Assembly (NCBI GenBank): GCA_008921705.1
Contig: VFFE01006969.1
Location: forward strand, 1,395-65,394
Length of the DNA stretch: 64,000 nt
Direction of reading: 5' to 3'
Source: Burhinus oedicnemus
Lineage: Eukaryota > Chordata > Aves > Charadriiformes > Burhinidae
Made by a program: the position numbers and the translations under genes. Below the pieces are notes generated by a model. The model was not told the origin of the DNA and ran no database searches. It saw only the letters and a program-made list of their open reading frames with translations. Shown here one piece after another: positions 1 through 12,836 of the stretch. Position 1 is the stretch's first letter; every line of letters starts with the position of its first letter.

Positions 1-1171
1 GTCCCTGAGCTGTACGTGTTCTAAGAATAAGGAATTCCCAGTCTCTAGTACTTTCCACCCGGACACCTACCATCAGAGATTAAATTAATATAAAATGTAA
101 TTTATTCTGTGGTTTGTACTACATGGTGCATGGCAATATTTGTATCGTATACTTGTATTTTTCAATTGTGTGTTAGGAATTCAAGCATTTGAGCCCATCT
201 AATTATATTTTTTTCCCTAAAGGGAACTAAGTGCCTTGAAACTTTTGGAAAGTTGGGAAAGTTTCTGACAGATTGAGGGCAAAAAACCCTCACGGAGCTG
301 CCATAGCCCTTTAAATGGACAGTCACACCACAATATACTTTATTTCCTACTTGTCCAACATTTTCTTTTGTATACTGCTTATTACAATGTCTGGTCTTGG
401 TAGGTTTTTCCACGAAGGGCAGCAGTGCAAGAAAACTCTACCTAAATTCCTTTAGTGTCCAATTCTCCCCCCAGCTTAAGTTCATAACCCCTTGTACTTC
501 TATTTAACACCAGCTCAGATAGCCTGCAGCATCTCTCCTTTCTGTTCCCTTCAGGATTGTGTGTACCTTAATAGAGTTTCCTCTTAATCGCCTTCGCTTT
601 CGAAAAAAGCCACAAAATTTCCCTTAGCTTTATAAATAATCAAGCTTTCCGGATCCCAGTCTTACCATGTAAAGTTGCTCTTCTTTGTTGTATGCTCAAT
701 AACTCTAAACTTTTCTTTCTTTGTGGAGGTGATGACTTACTTGTGTTATCCCACACTGGCTGAACCACTTGCTCATTATGGAGTACTTTCCTTGACTCGC
801 ATCAGCTGCTTATTCAATCCAGAATTTGTTTTGCCTTTTCACCATGGTGAATCACTACAATATGACCAATAATGCATATAATGCTATAAAAGCTGTTACA
901 TTGTACTTTATCATATTCCTATTGCATTCTGTGCAAAGAAGATTAATTTTGATCTCATGTTTCTCATCTCTTGCTTCATTATTTTATGATTTTTATGATG
1001 ACTTTTGGAACTCACTTTTATCCATTCAGGCTCCTAGTTTATCCGAAGACTTTCTGACCTATATCACTCTTCACTTTTGTATCGACTGACTCCCCCACCC
1101 CATTTTTGTGTCAGCAAAAACTGTCTCACCTTTCCTCACATTTCTTCTGCCAGGTCATCAATACAGAAAGG
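1..1171. other. Unique non-coding sequence, nothing recognised
   Basis: AT-rich sequence with frequent stops in all frames. The longest open frames are under 90 codons and overlap one another on both strands, as chance frames do. I see no repeat, promoter or RNA gene. Confidence 0.6.
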
Positions 1172-1214
1172 AGAAAAAAACCCAAAACCCAAACCCAACA
1201 AAAAAACCCCAACA
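1172..1214. repeat. A/C-rich low-complexity run
   Basis: The stretch is built almost only from A and C, as irregular AAACCC-like units. It is not a perfect telomere or microsatellite array. Similar runs, or their T/G complements, recur at 11.6, 12.8, 25.4 and 44.3 kb. Confidence 0.75.
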
Positions 1215-2609
1215 GTGTAAATTCTAATGCTCACGGCATCATCCCACTTACCAACTCCCTACATCCCCACAAGTAACCTTTGTATCAGATATCCAAGCCA
1301 GTTCTCTAGCCACCTCTAGTGCTGTATTTTCTTGACCTTTCTAGGGCAGGCTTTTCTGCAATTCTATATCAGAAGCATTCCCTAATTCCAATGTGTTTTG
1401 CCTGAAAGTTCTCTAGTCAACACTTTTGTTACTTTAACAAAAGAAGGAACTGTGTAATTTCCCATTCTTAGTGTTCCTTTCTAGAATCAGTTTAGTTTTT
1501 TTTCCTTGCTCTTTTCTCTGTATCTGCATCTTACTATGGACTTGCTGTAATAGTCAGATATGACAACAAATTTCATCTAGTTTTGTCCTGTACCTGCAAG
1601 ATTTGCTAGTTATCTTTGCTGTTCCACGTCACAGTATCAAGACAAAACTCTTCAACCTATGCTAATATGCCTTAAAGGCACACTTTGGAGGTTGAAAGCA
1701 CTTGTAATTTTAGTGCCTAACAACACATCTAGATGGATCGTTATTACGCATTCATTCCCCCGAGTGTCTTAACTTTTTAATTATAATTATTATCCAACCT
1801 TACATTTTATGTCTATTTGCAGCTTTTTGTCCTCACTTTCAGTGTTAAGTTATTCACAGTGCTGTTTTGAGACAAAATAGTGTCTGGAGAATAGTGCTAC
1901 ATTTTGAGAGAAACGTGCTGCTTAGATTCTGCAAGATTTTAATAGACAGGTGTACCAGGTAGCACATGTCTGATTTACTGCAAGATTGTCTGAAAATCAA
2001 TTACTCTAACATTTCTGGCTGGAAACAGATGGATCCATCTAGATTTTTTAATTATACCATTCTGATAAAAAATAATGTATTATCACTGAGTTATCTGTAT
2101 TTGCATGGTAAGTGTAGGAGGCATGAAATGAAAGGTGTGTGGTACCAAAATTGTTTGTTTCTGTGGGAAACCTTCTGTATGTTTATGCTGTAGAGTACTT
2201 CCACTGTGTTTTGTGAGCATTTCTTGACAAAAGTGGATAAATGATACCTTCTAGTGTATAAACAAAACACATCATGCACTATCTCTGTGGAATAATTGCT
2301 CAGATTTTTCTCCTATCTTTTAATAAATAATTAAGGATCTGACTTGCTGTTCCCTCCGAATTTAGTTTCATGAAATCTTTATACAGAACATTTGTGACTT
2401 TTTTCCAAATTGCTTACAGACATTCCGAATAGAGATTTTACTCTATGCTTTTGACATGAACAGGAGATTTTTATTGAATTTGGTGTAGTTTTGATGCCCT
2501 CTTCTGCTGCTCAGAGGTCATTTAAATAACCTTGCTAATTGATGCAAGGTTATTTATGCAACAGATCACTGACAGAGCAGAAAAAAAAGTTGTGTTGGAC
2601 AATTTTTTT

Positions 2610-2625
2610 AAAAAAAAAAAAAAAA
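2610..2625. repeat. Poly-A run (A16)
   Basis: Sixteen consecutive A residues follow a short T run, then A-rich sequence. No polyadenylation signal or gene-like body precedes it, so it is not supported as a retrocopy tail. Confidence 0.9.
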
Positions 2626-3148
2626 GAAAAGGAAAGGCCTGTTCTCTTCTTCTTGAATTATTGTCGAATACAGTGGCATTGCAAAAATGACATGCAGTGG
2701 ATGTCGTCTTTTAAGAGCGTTCTTTGCTCATCAATTTTTCATAGGTAGAGTCCAGAGCATTAAAATTTGGACACGAGAAACTTCACTAAAAAGGATTACA
2801 TTGAGATTCTCTTGGAGGAGGCTTTCCACTAAAATAATACATTGATATTCAAACTATTCTTTGTTCATTTGACTAATGAGGCTTTTGTTAGTTTCATGTG
2901 CTAAAGACAGTGGCTCTTCAACTGCTTATTAAAAAGGTCTGACTGACTGACTTACACTTTAATGATAGAGAGGAAAGCTTCCTTTAAAGAGATATGCCTG
3001 TGAAGCAGAGACTAGACATCAAATCCTGGTGTTAAAGCATTTTCTGAAAAAAATAAAAACCTGTGTGAGGTTCTCTGGTGTGGTGATGGCTACAGGCCTT
3101 TGTTAAAAAAAAAACAGTCTAAGATCTGCAAGACTGGTTTTTCTTTCT

Positions 3149-3158
3149 CCCCCCCCCC
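3149..3158. repeat. Poly-C run (C10)
   Basis: Ten C residues lie at the end of a pyrimidine tract. The run is prone to length error in sequencing. Confidence 0.9.
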
Positions 3159-4025
3159 GCCTCTTTTGCTGTCACAGCTTTTCTAAAGATTTTCCAAAAG
3201 AGGACACAGAAGAGGATTTGGTGGAAATGCATCAATAAGCTCAAAGGAGTAAAGCATAGTATCAAGAACACTAAAACATATTAAAATTGAATAAATGAGG
3301 AAGTATGGGGGAAACTCAATACTCCCTAAACAGTGTGAAGTGTAACAACGTAAAAAATATGGCCAAACTTTCTTTTTTCCCTTTTTTTTTTCTTAAAGCA
3401 GCTTCTTCAGATGATTAATTTCCTAATGTCTCTCAAAAAACTTTTAAGCCATTTGTAGACTAAGTAGGCTTCTTCGTTTAACCCAAATATATTTCTAGCT
3501 ACCGTTACTGTTTAGAAAACACGTGTCTTTGGAAGCTTTAGTGGGTTTTCTGAGAAGATGAGTGATTTAAGTTTTTGTTTCCTTAATCAAAATTTAACTT
3601 AATTCAGACATAAAAATTTAAGACCAATTCTACATCAATATATTTTATTTTGGAACTTTTGTATAACTGGATATAACTGGTTTAGTCATATTTATTTCTT
3701 CCTGCTAACTTCATGTTGTGTGAAGAGAATAATTCTAATGGCAATCTCTCAATCTCATATATGAAATGGGGAATGTTCTATAGTCTGCAATACAAAATAC
3801 TGGTTAAGTAGTAGTCGTATAACATTATATGTGTCTTTTTAGCTGCTGTTGAAGGGTGTTAGGAATTTTCAGCTACCTGAGAACTGGAACCTTCATTTCT
3901 GGAATGGGTCAGCTTGCCACTTTTTTTGAGGCTGTTTTAACAAAAGCTTGCTTTTATTTGCAATAAGCGGTGAAAAGTGGCTGAGTTTACTAATGCTGGC
4001 ATTGGTGCTCTTGCAAAATTGATCA

Positions 4026-4448
4026 ATGCCTGCTTCTATAGCACGGATATATAACGTCTTTATACCTTTCTCAGTCATTTTTGGGCAGCACAAAATGCTA
4101 GCTAAGTCTTTCCTGGACCTAACAAGCCTGTCAGATTTTTTACCTCAAGCTGTTTCCTGTAACTCGTTTGGTTGTTCTGGACTCGCTTTTTGCTTTTATT
4201 TCCCTCAAAGAAGCTTTTGGTCTCTGCAGCAAAGCATTCCTTACTGGGCATCAACGCACGCCAGGGAACCTGCAGTTTGTGGCTGTCTATTACGGTTTGT
4301 CTGTGAAACCCATCAACTTAGTCAAATCTTAGGTAAATTAGTGTTGCACAGAGAAGCAGTCGAGGATTTTGCTGTTTTATTAACATGTAGGTCTTTTCCG
4401 GTGATGTGCTCTGAGCAGTGTCAATATTCCCCTTCGAAAGGATTCTGA
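4026..4448 (+). other. Unrecognised 140-codon ATG frame, probably chance
   Basis: The frame starts with ATG and runs 140 codons to a stop. The start context has T at -3, which is weak. The predicted protein has scattered Cys and aromatic residues but no signal peptide, repeat or motif that I recognise. No splice structure, CpG-rich promoter or poly-A signal is tied to it. It lies in AT-rich sequence where stops are frequent, so its length is mildly unusual, but I would not call it a gene without transcript or conservation evidence. Confidence 0.1.
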
Positions 4449-5902
4449 TAATCTCCTTTCATTCAAGTCTCACTAAGTGCTCACTTTACATAGAGTCTGA
4501 GACTTGATGGATTGCATAACTTACATTTTTTTTATATTAAGGGTGTATTTTTTCCATGTGCTTTTGACTGCAGGTGCCAATATAAACTGCTAAATATAAC
4601 TCTGAAAACATTAAGACACTGACAGCTAAAATTAGAAGACAGTTTCTTATGATCTGATAACATAAAAGATACTGTCTCATTCCTTTGTCTCCAGAATTGT
4701 TCACTGGGTCCAAAATAATTACCCTGTATACCTGCAGCTCATCTCTTTCCATAAGTAGAGAAGACTGCATCACATGGTTCGTGAATGACAGATGGATGGC
4801 ATCATAAGTTTTATCTTCAGTATAAGCATTTTACAACGTAAATGTAACCCAAATATAAATTAAAAAGAATAGTGTTTAATGAACTATAAGTACTGCTCCC
4901 CCTTTGACAGTCACCTGCAAAAGGATTTATATATTTAAAAAGGTGCTGAAGCCTCCAAGTTGGTGTAATCAGCATATAAAAAAGGGGGGAAAGATGGACA
5001 AGGTAAGCATGAGCATAAAGGAAGATGATGCACAGAATATGTTGTACCTCAAATAAGGTGCCAAGGGTAATCAGGTGTATAATTTGATGGGAATCTGTCA
5101 CACATCTGCACGGTTTAACAAAAATAAAAATTCAATTTGTAATAAATAAGAAGGATCTTCCAGAATAAACTCTGGAAATCCCTGCAAGCAATATAAAATT
5201 ACACAATGCGTAGTAGCTTTCCAAAAACCAAAGATAGAAAGTTGGACTAGCCCTGCAGGAGGCTTTCTGTTATACTTCTGCATGCTCTGAGACATGAGGC
5301 ATCTTGCAATACCCTCGGCAGATTCAAATAACGTAAACAAGACTGATATTGTCAGCTATTGTACCATTTCAGAAGGTACTCATAAAGCATGCGCAGTACG
5401 AGATGTTGTTAATAAGGCTTGATCTTGTGAGGTACAAAGTATCTTTGGAGATTCCACAAGTTTAGTGAGAGCTATGGATGCCCAACAGATGGTTGGCAGC
5501 GATTGCAGTCCCACTGACTATTTTTGTGTGCAAGTCCTTTACAGTCCTATTTATTGCTACCGTGTATTTCTTTATATAGAATCTGTTGCAGCAACACAGG
5601 CTTTCATTGTTCCCTTAATTTCTTGGTTTTGATAGTGCTGTAAAGAGCTCTGTGCCAGAGATTTGAACTATGCTGAACAAGTCCTCAAAATGTGTGTACT
5701 TTGGGCTTAAGATTGGAACGCCATTTACCTGTTAGGCAGTGATAAAGGCCAAATCAAAGATTGAACTGCTAACTGCTCCAAGGACGGGGGCTAGCAAAGG
5801 TGCTAGCACTTCAAAGTAATTGTCATGCTCTCATTCTGTAGAGTGTTTTTTGAGGTGGATATTTTGCGCGTGTTTATGTGTAATTCAAGGCTTGAGTGTG
5901 GC

Positions 5903-5921
5903 AGAGAGAGAGAGAGAGAGA
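5903..5921. repeat. (AG)n microsatellite
   Basis: About nine uninterrupted AG units. Confidence 0.95.
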
Positions 5922-8060
5922 AGGTGGCCTCAAAAGAGTTCTTTTAAGAACCCAAAAGAGCAAGGATTGTTATGTCTGTTTTATCTTTAAACATCAGAAA
6001 GACTTTAATTAAGATATCCCTGGGTTCGTGTGAGTTTGCTAGAGCTCACTCACCGGGAGGGTTTTCTAAGCTCCTGAAACTCATTTTTAATGATACTGCT
6101 TCCAGAGAAATGTCTGAAGAGAATCACTGAAAAATGCAATATGTTGTATTATCATATCATATATCATATCATGTATTGTTCCTGTTATAACCCATCATAA
6201 CTGATTTACATGAAAAATAAATATAGAAAGTCTACTAGTCTATCCAGAGAAATAGGAGACAAGAACATCTCAGTTTTAATTAAGAGTTTGATTCCTCTGT
6301 AACCTTGTTAAATTTACTTAAATTTCTGTGTGCTAGGTTTCTTAAACTTCTTGCAGTGATGATTAGAATAACTTTGTTTTAAAAGCAATCCCATTACCTT
6401 TTAATGCTACCATTATTATAAAGCGTTAATACAGGAATGAGAATCTTTGTGCCTCAGTCTCCCATTCCTAAGATGCGGGTAACAATATTTTCTGCTTCAC
6501 AGGCTGTTCAGAAGTGGAATTCTTGAATGTTTGAGAGGTGTTAGATATTATGGTAATGAGGGCAATAGGAAAACTCATTAACTTGTTAATAATTAATTAG
6601 CTAATAATTGTGAAGGTAATAATAGAAAATGGAAAGCACTATACAAAAAACTGCTCAGTATTACTTTTACTAGGAATATGTCTTATTTTCGATGATTGTC
6701 GAGCTGATAAAAAAAGGAAAAAGATCTTTGCTCAGGATAGAAAAGAGTGCAGTATATAAGTACTACAGCTTAAAAAGACACAGCAGAAAACATATTAGAC
6801 TGGTCACTGTATTCTCCTCATAAAGGAACATCTTCTCATTTCAATTAGATTCCTATAAACTATTTATCCTGGTATGAAGTAGGTGGGTAACAGCAATTTT
6901 AGATCAAAATACTCCCAGCTACTCTGAAGAAGTTGCATGACTTGTGAAATTATATTTAAATCAAGTTCTTTGAAATGACACCCATATAGGTAAATAGATA
7001 CATTTATCTATTTATTTTTTAATAAACCCCTGTTAAGGTTTCTTGAAATACTAGATTACTGTGTCAATGATTTACTTACATGGATATTGTTAATGTTTTC
7101 TTCTTAACACAATCATATTAAATTTTAATGACATGGATTGTAATATCTAACTGGTATCTGGAAGCTTGTGGATAGCCCAAAGGTTTTATACAAATTTATA
7201 TGTATAAAGCTCTCACTGATATACTTTGCCAGTAGATATTGTACCTTGAGTAGTCAGCTCTGCAAATCCCTTCTCACAAAAGATTAAAAACATCCTCCTA
7301 TTACATCTAGAGACTTCTTTTTGTTATTCAAAGACATGAATATATTTAGAAAAATGTATATGATTTTTAATGCCTTAAACCAGAAAGCTACCTTGATTCC
7401 CATTAAAAATTGGAATATTTAATGTTTTTGCTTCTTCTGTGGCACTTTTTTGATATTGTGAAGAAGAACAAAAAAGATTTCTGAGAACATATAAAACAAA
7501 AAACTGTGTTTGAAGTATTATAATAAAACAACCTTCTTCTTTTAATGCTAAGTCCCTTTTTAATGAAGATCCTCTGGCAGCTCTTGAATGTATAACTAGT
7601 TTATATCATGGGATGAAGCTGTCTGTTCTGATGATTGACATGAGCCCACATTACAATGTGATTCTGAAAATTAGTCCATAGAGGTCCTTTTCAGGTACTA
7701 CTCAGACTGAGAGCTGCCCTCCAACTACAGTAGAGCCTTTTTAACCCCACTCATTGGTATTCTAATCTGGAAGTGCTGTCCTGCTTTTTAAATAACTCAG
7801 GCATTCAGGCTAGTACCCCCCTTGACACATTACTTAGCCAAAGGATTCAAATGAGATTCAAGAAACATGCAGTACAGCACAAAGGGATTGGAATATGCAC
7901 AATTAATAATCACACAGTTAATTCATTTTTAATGCAAGGAGGTTTTCTGAAATTTCACATTCAAATTTGTAACACAAAGTAGTTGCTGTCTATTCCCATT
8001 ATGCTGCCAAAATACTATAATGCTATAATGATAAAAATTTCCTTATTTTTCTCTGTCTGT

Positions 8061-8082
8061 GTGTGTCGGTGGGTGGGTGGGT
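8061..8082 (+). repeat. GT / GGGT run with quadruplex potential
   Basis: A short GT run passes into GGTGGGTGGGTGGGTG at 8068-8082. The G runs have single-base loops, and such a pattern can form a G-quadruplex on this strand. The first run has only two G residues. Confidence 0.8.
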
Positions 8083-8806
8083 GCATGTACATGCTAAAAA
8101 AATAAACCTGAGTAGCACTGAGGTTATGATACAAACTGATAAAAGCTAGAGGGTTCAAAGTTAAAGATGACTTAAGTCAACCGTGAGCAAAAAAGCCTAA
8201 GACCCATGGCATAAGTCAAAAGAGGCATGTCATTTAGCTTATGGTGGCAAGTAGCCTAACTATTGCCAATTTGTGTCTAAACCAGAATACAGTTGGATCA
8301 GTTTGTGTTTTCTTAGCTCATTTTGTTGTTTGTTTCCTGTTGGTTCCTGCAGATATTTTTGGGCCGATGATTGCAATGTCTCTTCTGAGTGATTATATTA
8401 TTTTGTCTCAAGAGAAAATTCCTCACTGATAAAGGAGGAAATACAATTTTAGGCACTACCAGCCACATAATTTAGAAATTAAAATTTGTATTTTGTTAAG
8501 AACTTACTTTGGATCTTAGATTTTTACTGCGTATCATTTTATGGCTCCTAATGTTCCTTCTTTACCGTATTGTTTGGGGCAAATGAGTGCTGGATAGAGA
8601 AACTTTTTAGAGAATAATAGTAATGCTGAGCAAAGGCGGCTACTCAAACCCTTCTAAAAAGCTATGCCTAGATTACCAGCCATTGTCACAGGGATCTGCC
8701 AGATAAATACAGCGACTACACTTTATTGTCAGTAGGAAGCTGACCTTTACCAACAGTTACCGTGTTGAAGCATGATTCCCTACTCCTTCCTTTTGTGTGG
8801 CCCCTA

Positions 8807-8820
8807 CTGCCCTCTGCTCA
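8807..8820 (-). promoter_or_regulatory. CTCF-like core motif (candidate)
   Basis: The plus strand reads CTGCCCTCTGCTCA. Read on the minus strand, this matches the remembered CTCF core CCASYAGRKGGCAG at 12 of 14 positions, missing the first two. A 14-base match is expected by chance now and then in a window this size, so binding is only a possibility. Confidence 0.25.
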
Positions 8821-9500
8821 AGTTATTAAAGCCTTCTGTTGGTAAATTTTACCCCATGAAGAGTGCCTGAAAAAAATATGCTTAACTCCTACTTAAACCC
8901 TATTTTAAAGACTTAAGTGGTGCATAAGCTTTATGTTCTCACTACACACAGGGATCAACTTCATTCTCTGTGACTATGTTTCACCAGGGTCTGCTTGAAG
9001 AGACACGTGTAAATGCTGCTTTTGCATGTGCCTATTTTTAAAAGGAAGGGCTTGAACTATTTCCTTCCAGCAACTAAATCTCCCTAATCATGCATGAGAT
9101 ACAAACCATTTTCTGAAACACAAAAAATGTCTAGAATGTTCAAGAAAGTTAATATTAAGAATAGGATAGCATACTTGAACCAAATGTCACAGAATTCTTA
9201 ATAATTAGAATGTGAAACAGAAACTTACTTTTCTCAGTATTTTAAATCTACACGGAAAAAGAATTGCCATTTTTGTATTTAAGCAATCTCAAACATGCCC
9301 AGGCAGTTTCCCATGTCTGATGTAGTGGTTAGTAGAAGAAATGGAGTTAGATAAAGAACACGTGAAAAGGAATTGGAGATATCCTGTTTCAACTATATGC
9401 TGGGCAACTATTACTCCAAGCAGTAATGACTCCCTCCAGAGTAATTTTTGGGAGGTGGGAAGGGAGTCTGTAGCCATAATTTCCGGATTGGATGGAATAT

Positions 9501-9523
9501 GTGTATATATATATGTATGTATT
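9501..9523. repeat. TA/TG dinucleotide run
   Basis: Alternating purine-pyrimidine sequence: GTGTATATATATATGTATGT followed by AT. Confidence 0.85.
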
Positions 9524-11610
9524 TTCCCGAGGCTGAAAGCCAGGCAATGCCTGTCCTGCCCTATGCTCAGGAAATGGAAGCATCAGTCCTGGCTGAATGA
9601 GAAGTCCTAGACCCTGTACCAATCTCGTGGTATACAATATGCAGTTACATTGACTCTGTCTATAGGTTTTCTTCTAGCAGCCCTTTTGTAGAGGAGACAG
9701 AAACAGTACTGATTGAAATGCAAACATGAATTTATAAGACAGTTTCTACCTGTAGCTGTGAACAACTCACTGATTCTGTTATTTGCCTGTAAAATAATAG
9801 CTCTGGATTAAACCAGTAGAGCTACCTTGATTTACGTTTTCAAGTGCAATTTGCCTGAAATCACTCTGATAACTTGTGAAATATGGCCAGGAACACATAT
9901 TTGCAGTGTTTTTGTTACCTGTTAGATTGTGTAAATCAATATCACTTACATTTTTTTCTGAAATGACACCGATAATGTTCATAATGGGATATAGTTGAGT
10001 GGTTTTGGACAGGGAGATACATCTTAATAGAGAAAGTTAACACATATTTGTAGAAGCATCACTGTTGTTATTGTTGAAGCATCACTATCATTAGTGTCAT
10101 GTTTAACAATAGTATCTAAGGATCACACAAGAATGGGATCTTTTTGGACTAAACATTCAAACATAAAACAGGTTCTGCATTAAAGTACTTACCGTTCACG
10201 TTACTCAGTAGCATTTCATTGTTAATACGCTTTTGGGGGGTGGAGGGGAGGAGAAGGACTTATTTAATTAGGTAGGCACTTGCTAAATAGAAAAGCAGGA
10301 GAATAGGTGATCTTAAAAAAATCATGTGATAAAGGGTACAAAGAATGTACTCTTGGGGAAGGGGGCAGCAAAGGAAGTGGAAGAAAGTAAAATTTTAGCA
10401 GTAAGCAGTCAATTTCATCATGGAGTAGAGAAGTCAAGAATCTTTAAACAAAATAAATAAAATTAAATCTTACAAAGGTTTCCTAACTATCAATGATGAT
10501 CAAAAGATTCCATGTTATTAAGGAATTTTTTTACAGCCCTATTACCCTCAGAAACGAGAACTAATATTTCTGCTTTGGAAGCACCCTTAGGCAGGTAGGT
10601 TGTCCTGCTGATTCCTCATTACAGTTTTTCGGTGTTTTACTGCTGCTTTAGTAGTATCTCAAATTTGATATACATTCAGTATACTGCTAAGGCTTACAAA
10701 AACTATGTAAAGGCTTGTATATTGGAGCTACCTGTAAGTAGTAGGTACTATTTCATTAAATGGGGGATTTAAGTTTTTAATACTGCACACATGTGACTCT
10801 GGATATTTGCTGTGACACTGAAGCAATAGTTCCACTTTGTTGTTACAATAAAATCAACCTTATGGACTGCAAATCCCGTTATGATGGCAAAGGGAATGCT
10901 TTGTTAAGCCCTTGTTTTATTGTGTCTCTTTCCAGTTAGGATCATATTCTTGTGTTCCCAGTGTGAGGAAGAGCGGCATCAATGCCAGGGCAAACCATTC
11001 TGCTGCCTTCTCAAAGTATAAAAGCAACAACACGCACACAAAAACTATCCTTTACAAATAACGTGAAGTAACGTTAACCTTGGGAATGGTACCCTGAAGG
11101 AAAAAGGCAAGTCAGGAGTCGTGTAGTGTTATGAACCTCACGAAGATGCTGGTTTGCCTCACAGGCTGCCATGATCCTGAGCATGGTATGAAAGGGGTTG
11201 AGAAGACCTGTGTGGATGGGGGGAGAGTGATCTGACCAGCATGCTCAGCAGCAACCAGCCAGGACTGGACTGGGGGCTCTGTTGAGGTGAACCTTCTCGT
11301 GGTGCCTCAGGACCATTCTCTGGTCTGGCATCATTGCCTACCACAACTGAGTCTGGTCTCAACGTGCAACATTGAAAACAAATCCATGGTTTGACTTGCA
11401 CTATGGTAGGCATTAAACTGCTGTGCCTCTTGGTGTCATTTCTGGGAAGACTGAAGAGCACTGTAACTTAGCTTAACTAGAAGAGGGATACCAAATTTCT
11501 GACTTACACCATAAAACACTCTTTAGCTGGTCTTACATGGATTTTTTTACTATATTGATGTGAGCTTGGGTATGTATAAATGCAGTGAGGGAGGAGGGTT
11601 CTAAGGGAAG

Positions 11611-11672
11611 TGGTGGGTGTTTTTTGTTTGTTGTAGGTTGGTTTTTTGTTGTCTTGGTTTTTTTTTTTTTTT
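11611..11672. repeat. T/G-rich low-complexity run ending in T15
   Basis: The stretch is almost pure T and G with TTTG-like units. It ends in fifteen T residues (11658-11672). Confidence 0.85.
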
Positions 11673-12756
11673 CCTCTCATTGAATAACCTGAGAAAACCC
11701 ATAAACCTTGGCATAGCAGGATAACACACCGGCAGGCTTCCCTGATTATGCTGTAAACTGTCTTTGTGGATTTAAGTTATAATTGTATTATAAATGTAAC
11801 AGCTTTTCTGGTGTAAAAAATCAAGAAGGCAGATCAGGAGGCCATATGGTGTATAATGGAAATGAAATCATTTTTATTTTGCTGATGTGGAGGGTAGAAG
11901 TAAAGGAATTGTTTTGGTTAAAATAGACAGCGTAACAGAAGGATGGAGCGGAAAGGCCAAGGACATCTACCTGTTTACTACAGTGTTAATTCCTTCAGTT
12001 GCTGTTGAGCACCACTATCTGTGTGAAGCAGTTATTTCCTCAATATGCAGAAGCTGAGGTAGTAGGGTATTTCTGACCTTGGCATGGCGCTAGCTCCTCT
12101 TTTTTCCTTTAAGCTGCTGAAGAATGATACAGCTATTTCTAAACTGTTGCCCCTCTGTGAGACCCATAAGTTTAGCCTGAAGGAAATACAGCCCAGCCCC
12201 TGTGTTAGCACCTGAGTGCCAGTTTTTTCCTGGCCCTTTACCAGGGTTTGGCTATCAAAACCGTCAGCCTGGTGCGTCTGTTCAGAGTTGTCCTCCTGAT
12301 GTCATTTTCTGCTGGCTGCAAGGGACTTACTTGCTGTTGCTTATTTGGCAATGAGGTCTTGAGCACATTTTGCCTGACAAGCATGTGTATGATCAAAAAG
12401 GTCCCCCTCCTCCATGCTCATTTATGTTCACACTATAAATCTGCTTTCTGGCCTTAGAGCTGATCTCATCAGGAGTAAATCCAGACCATCACTTTCAGAC
12501 AGTTATATTGAGAGTGTAACCCCGTGTGTGTATTAGCCTCTTTCTTTTGTGAAGCAAGGTTTAAACGCTACATCAACAGATTTAAATGGACAGTTATTGA
12601 AATCAGCAAGATAGTCTTATGTGAGGCATCCATAAATTTTCTGGAGAATATTTTTCAAGTGTGAGGCAGTTTTCTGAGACCTAAGTTGCTGTAGCGGGAA
12701 ATATTTTGGTAGATGAGCTACTGTAACTACTATCTGGTCTTGACTGCTGCTGCTGG
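11673..12756. other. Unique non-coding sequence
   Basis: No repeat or exon recognised. A 12-base match to the start of let-7 at 12055-12066 was examined and rejected because no pairing arm is present. Confidence 0.55.
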
Positions 12757-12836
12757 GTTTTTTATGTTTGTTTGGTTTGGGATTTTTTTGTTGTTGTTGT
12801 GTTTTGGTTTTTTGTTGTGTTTTGGTTTGTTTTTAA
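12757..12836. repeat. T/G-rich low-complexity run with GTT units
   Basis: T and G dominate, with a short perfect GTT array near 12789-12800 and repeated GTTTTGG-like units. The open frame crossing it encodes only a Phe/Leu-rich string and is a product of the composition. Confidence 0.85.

Larger units (their letters stand above)
1215..5902. other. Unique non-coding sequence with homopolymer runs
   Basis: No gene or recognisable mobile element. It holds a poly-A run at 2610-2625, a C10 run at 3149-3158 and a T-rich run near 3370-3393. One ATG-initiated frame of 140 codons (4026-4448, plus strand) is unrecognised and is described separately. Confidence 0.55.
5922..11610. other. Unique non-coding sequence
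   Basis: No coding exon recognised. It contains a GGGT run (8061-8082), a CTCF-like core (8807-8820), a weak inverted repeat (8880-8896 with 8913-8929) and a TA/TG run (9501-9523). A GC-richer patch lies at 11159-11461. The 100-codon frame in that patch starts with GTG on the minus strand, so it is not persuasive. Confidence 0.55.

Noticed and set aside
12055..12066. TGAGGTAGTAGG, identical to the first 12 bases of let-7
   Set aside because: The following bases do not continue the let-7 sequence, and no complementary arm lies within about 100 bases on either side, so no precursor hairpin can form.
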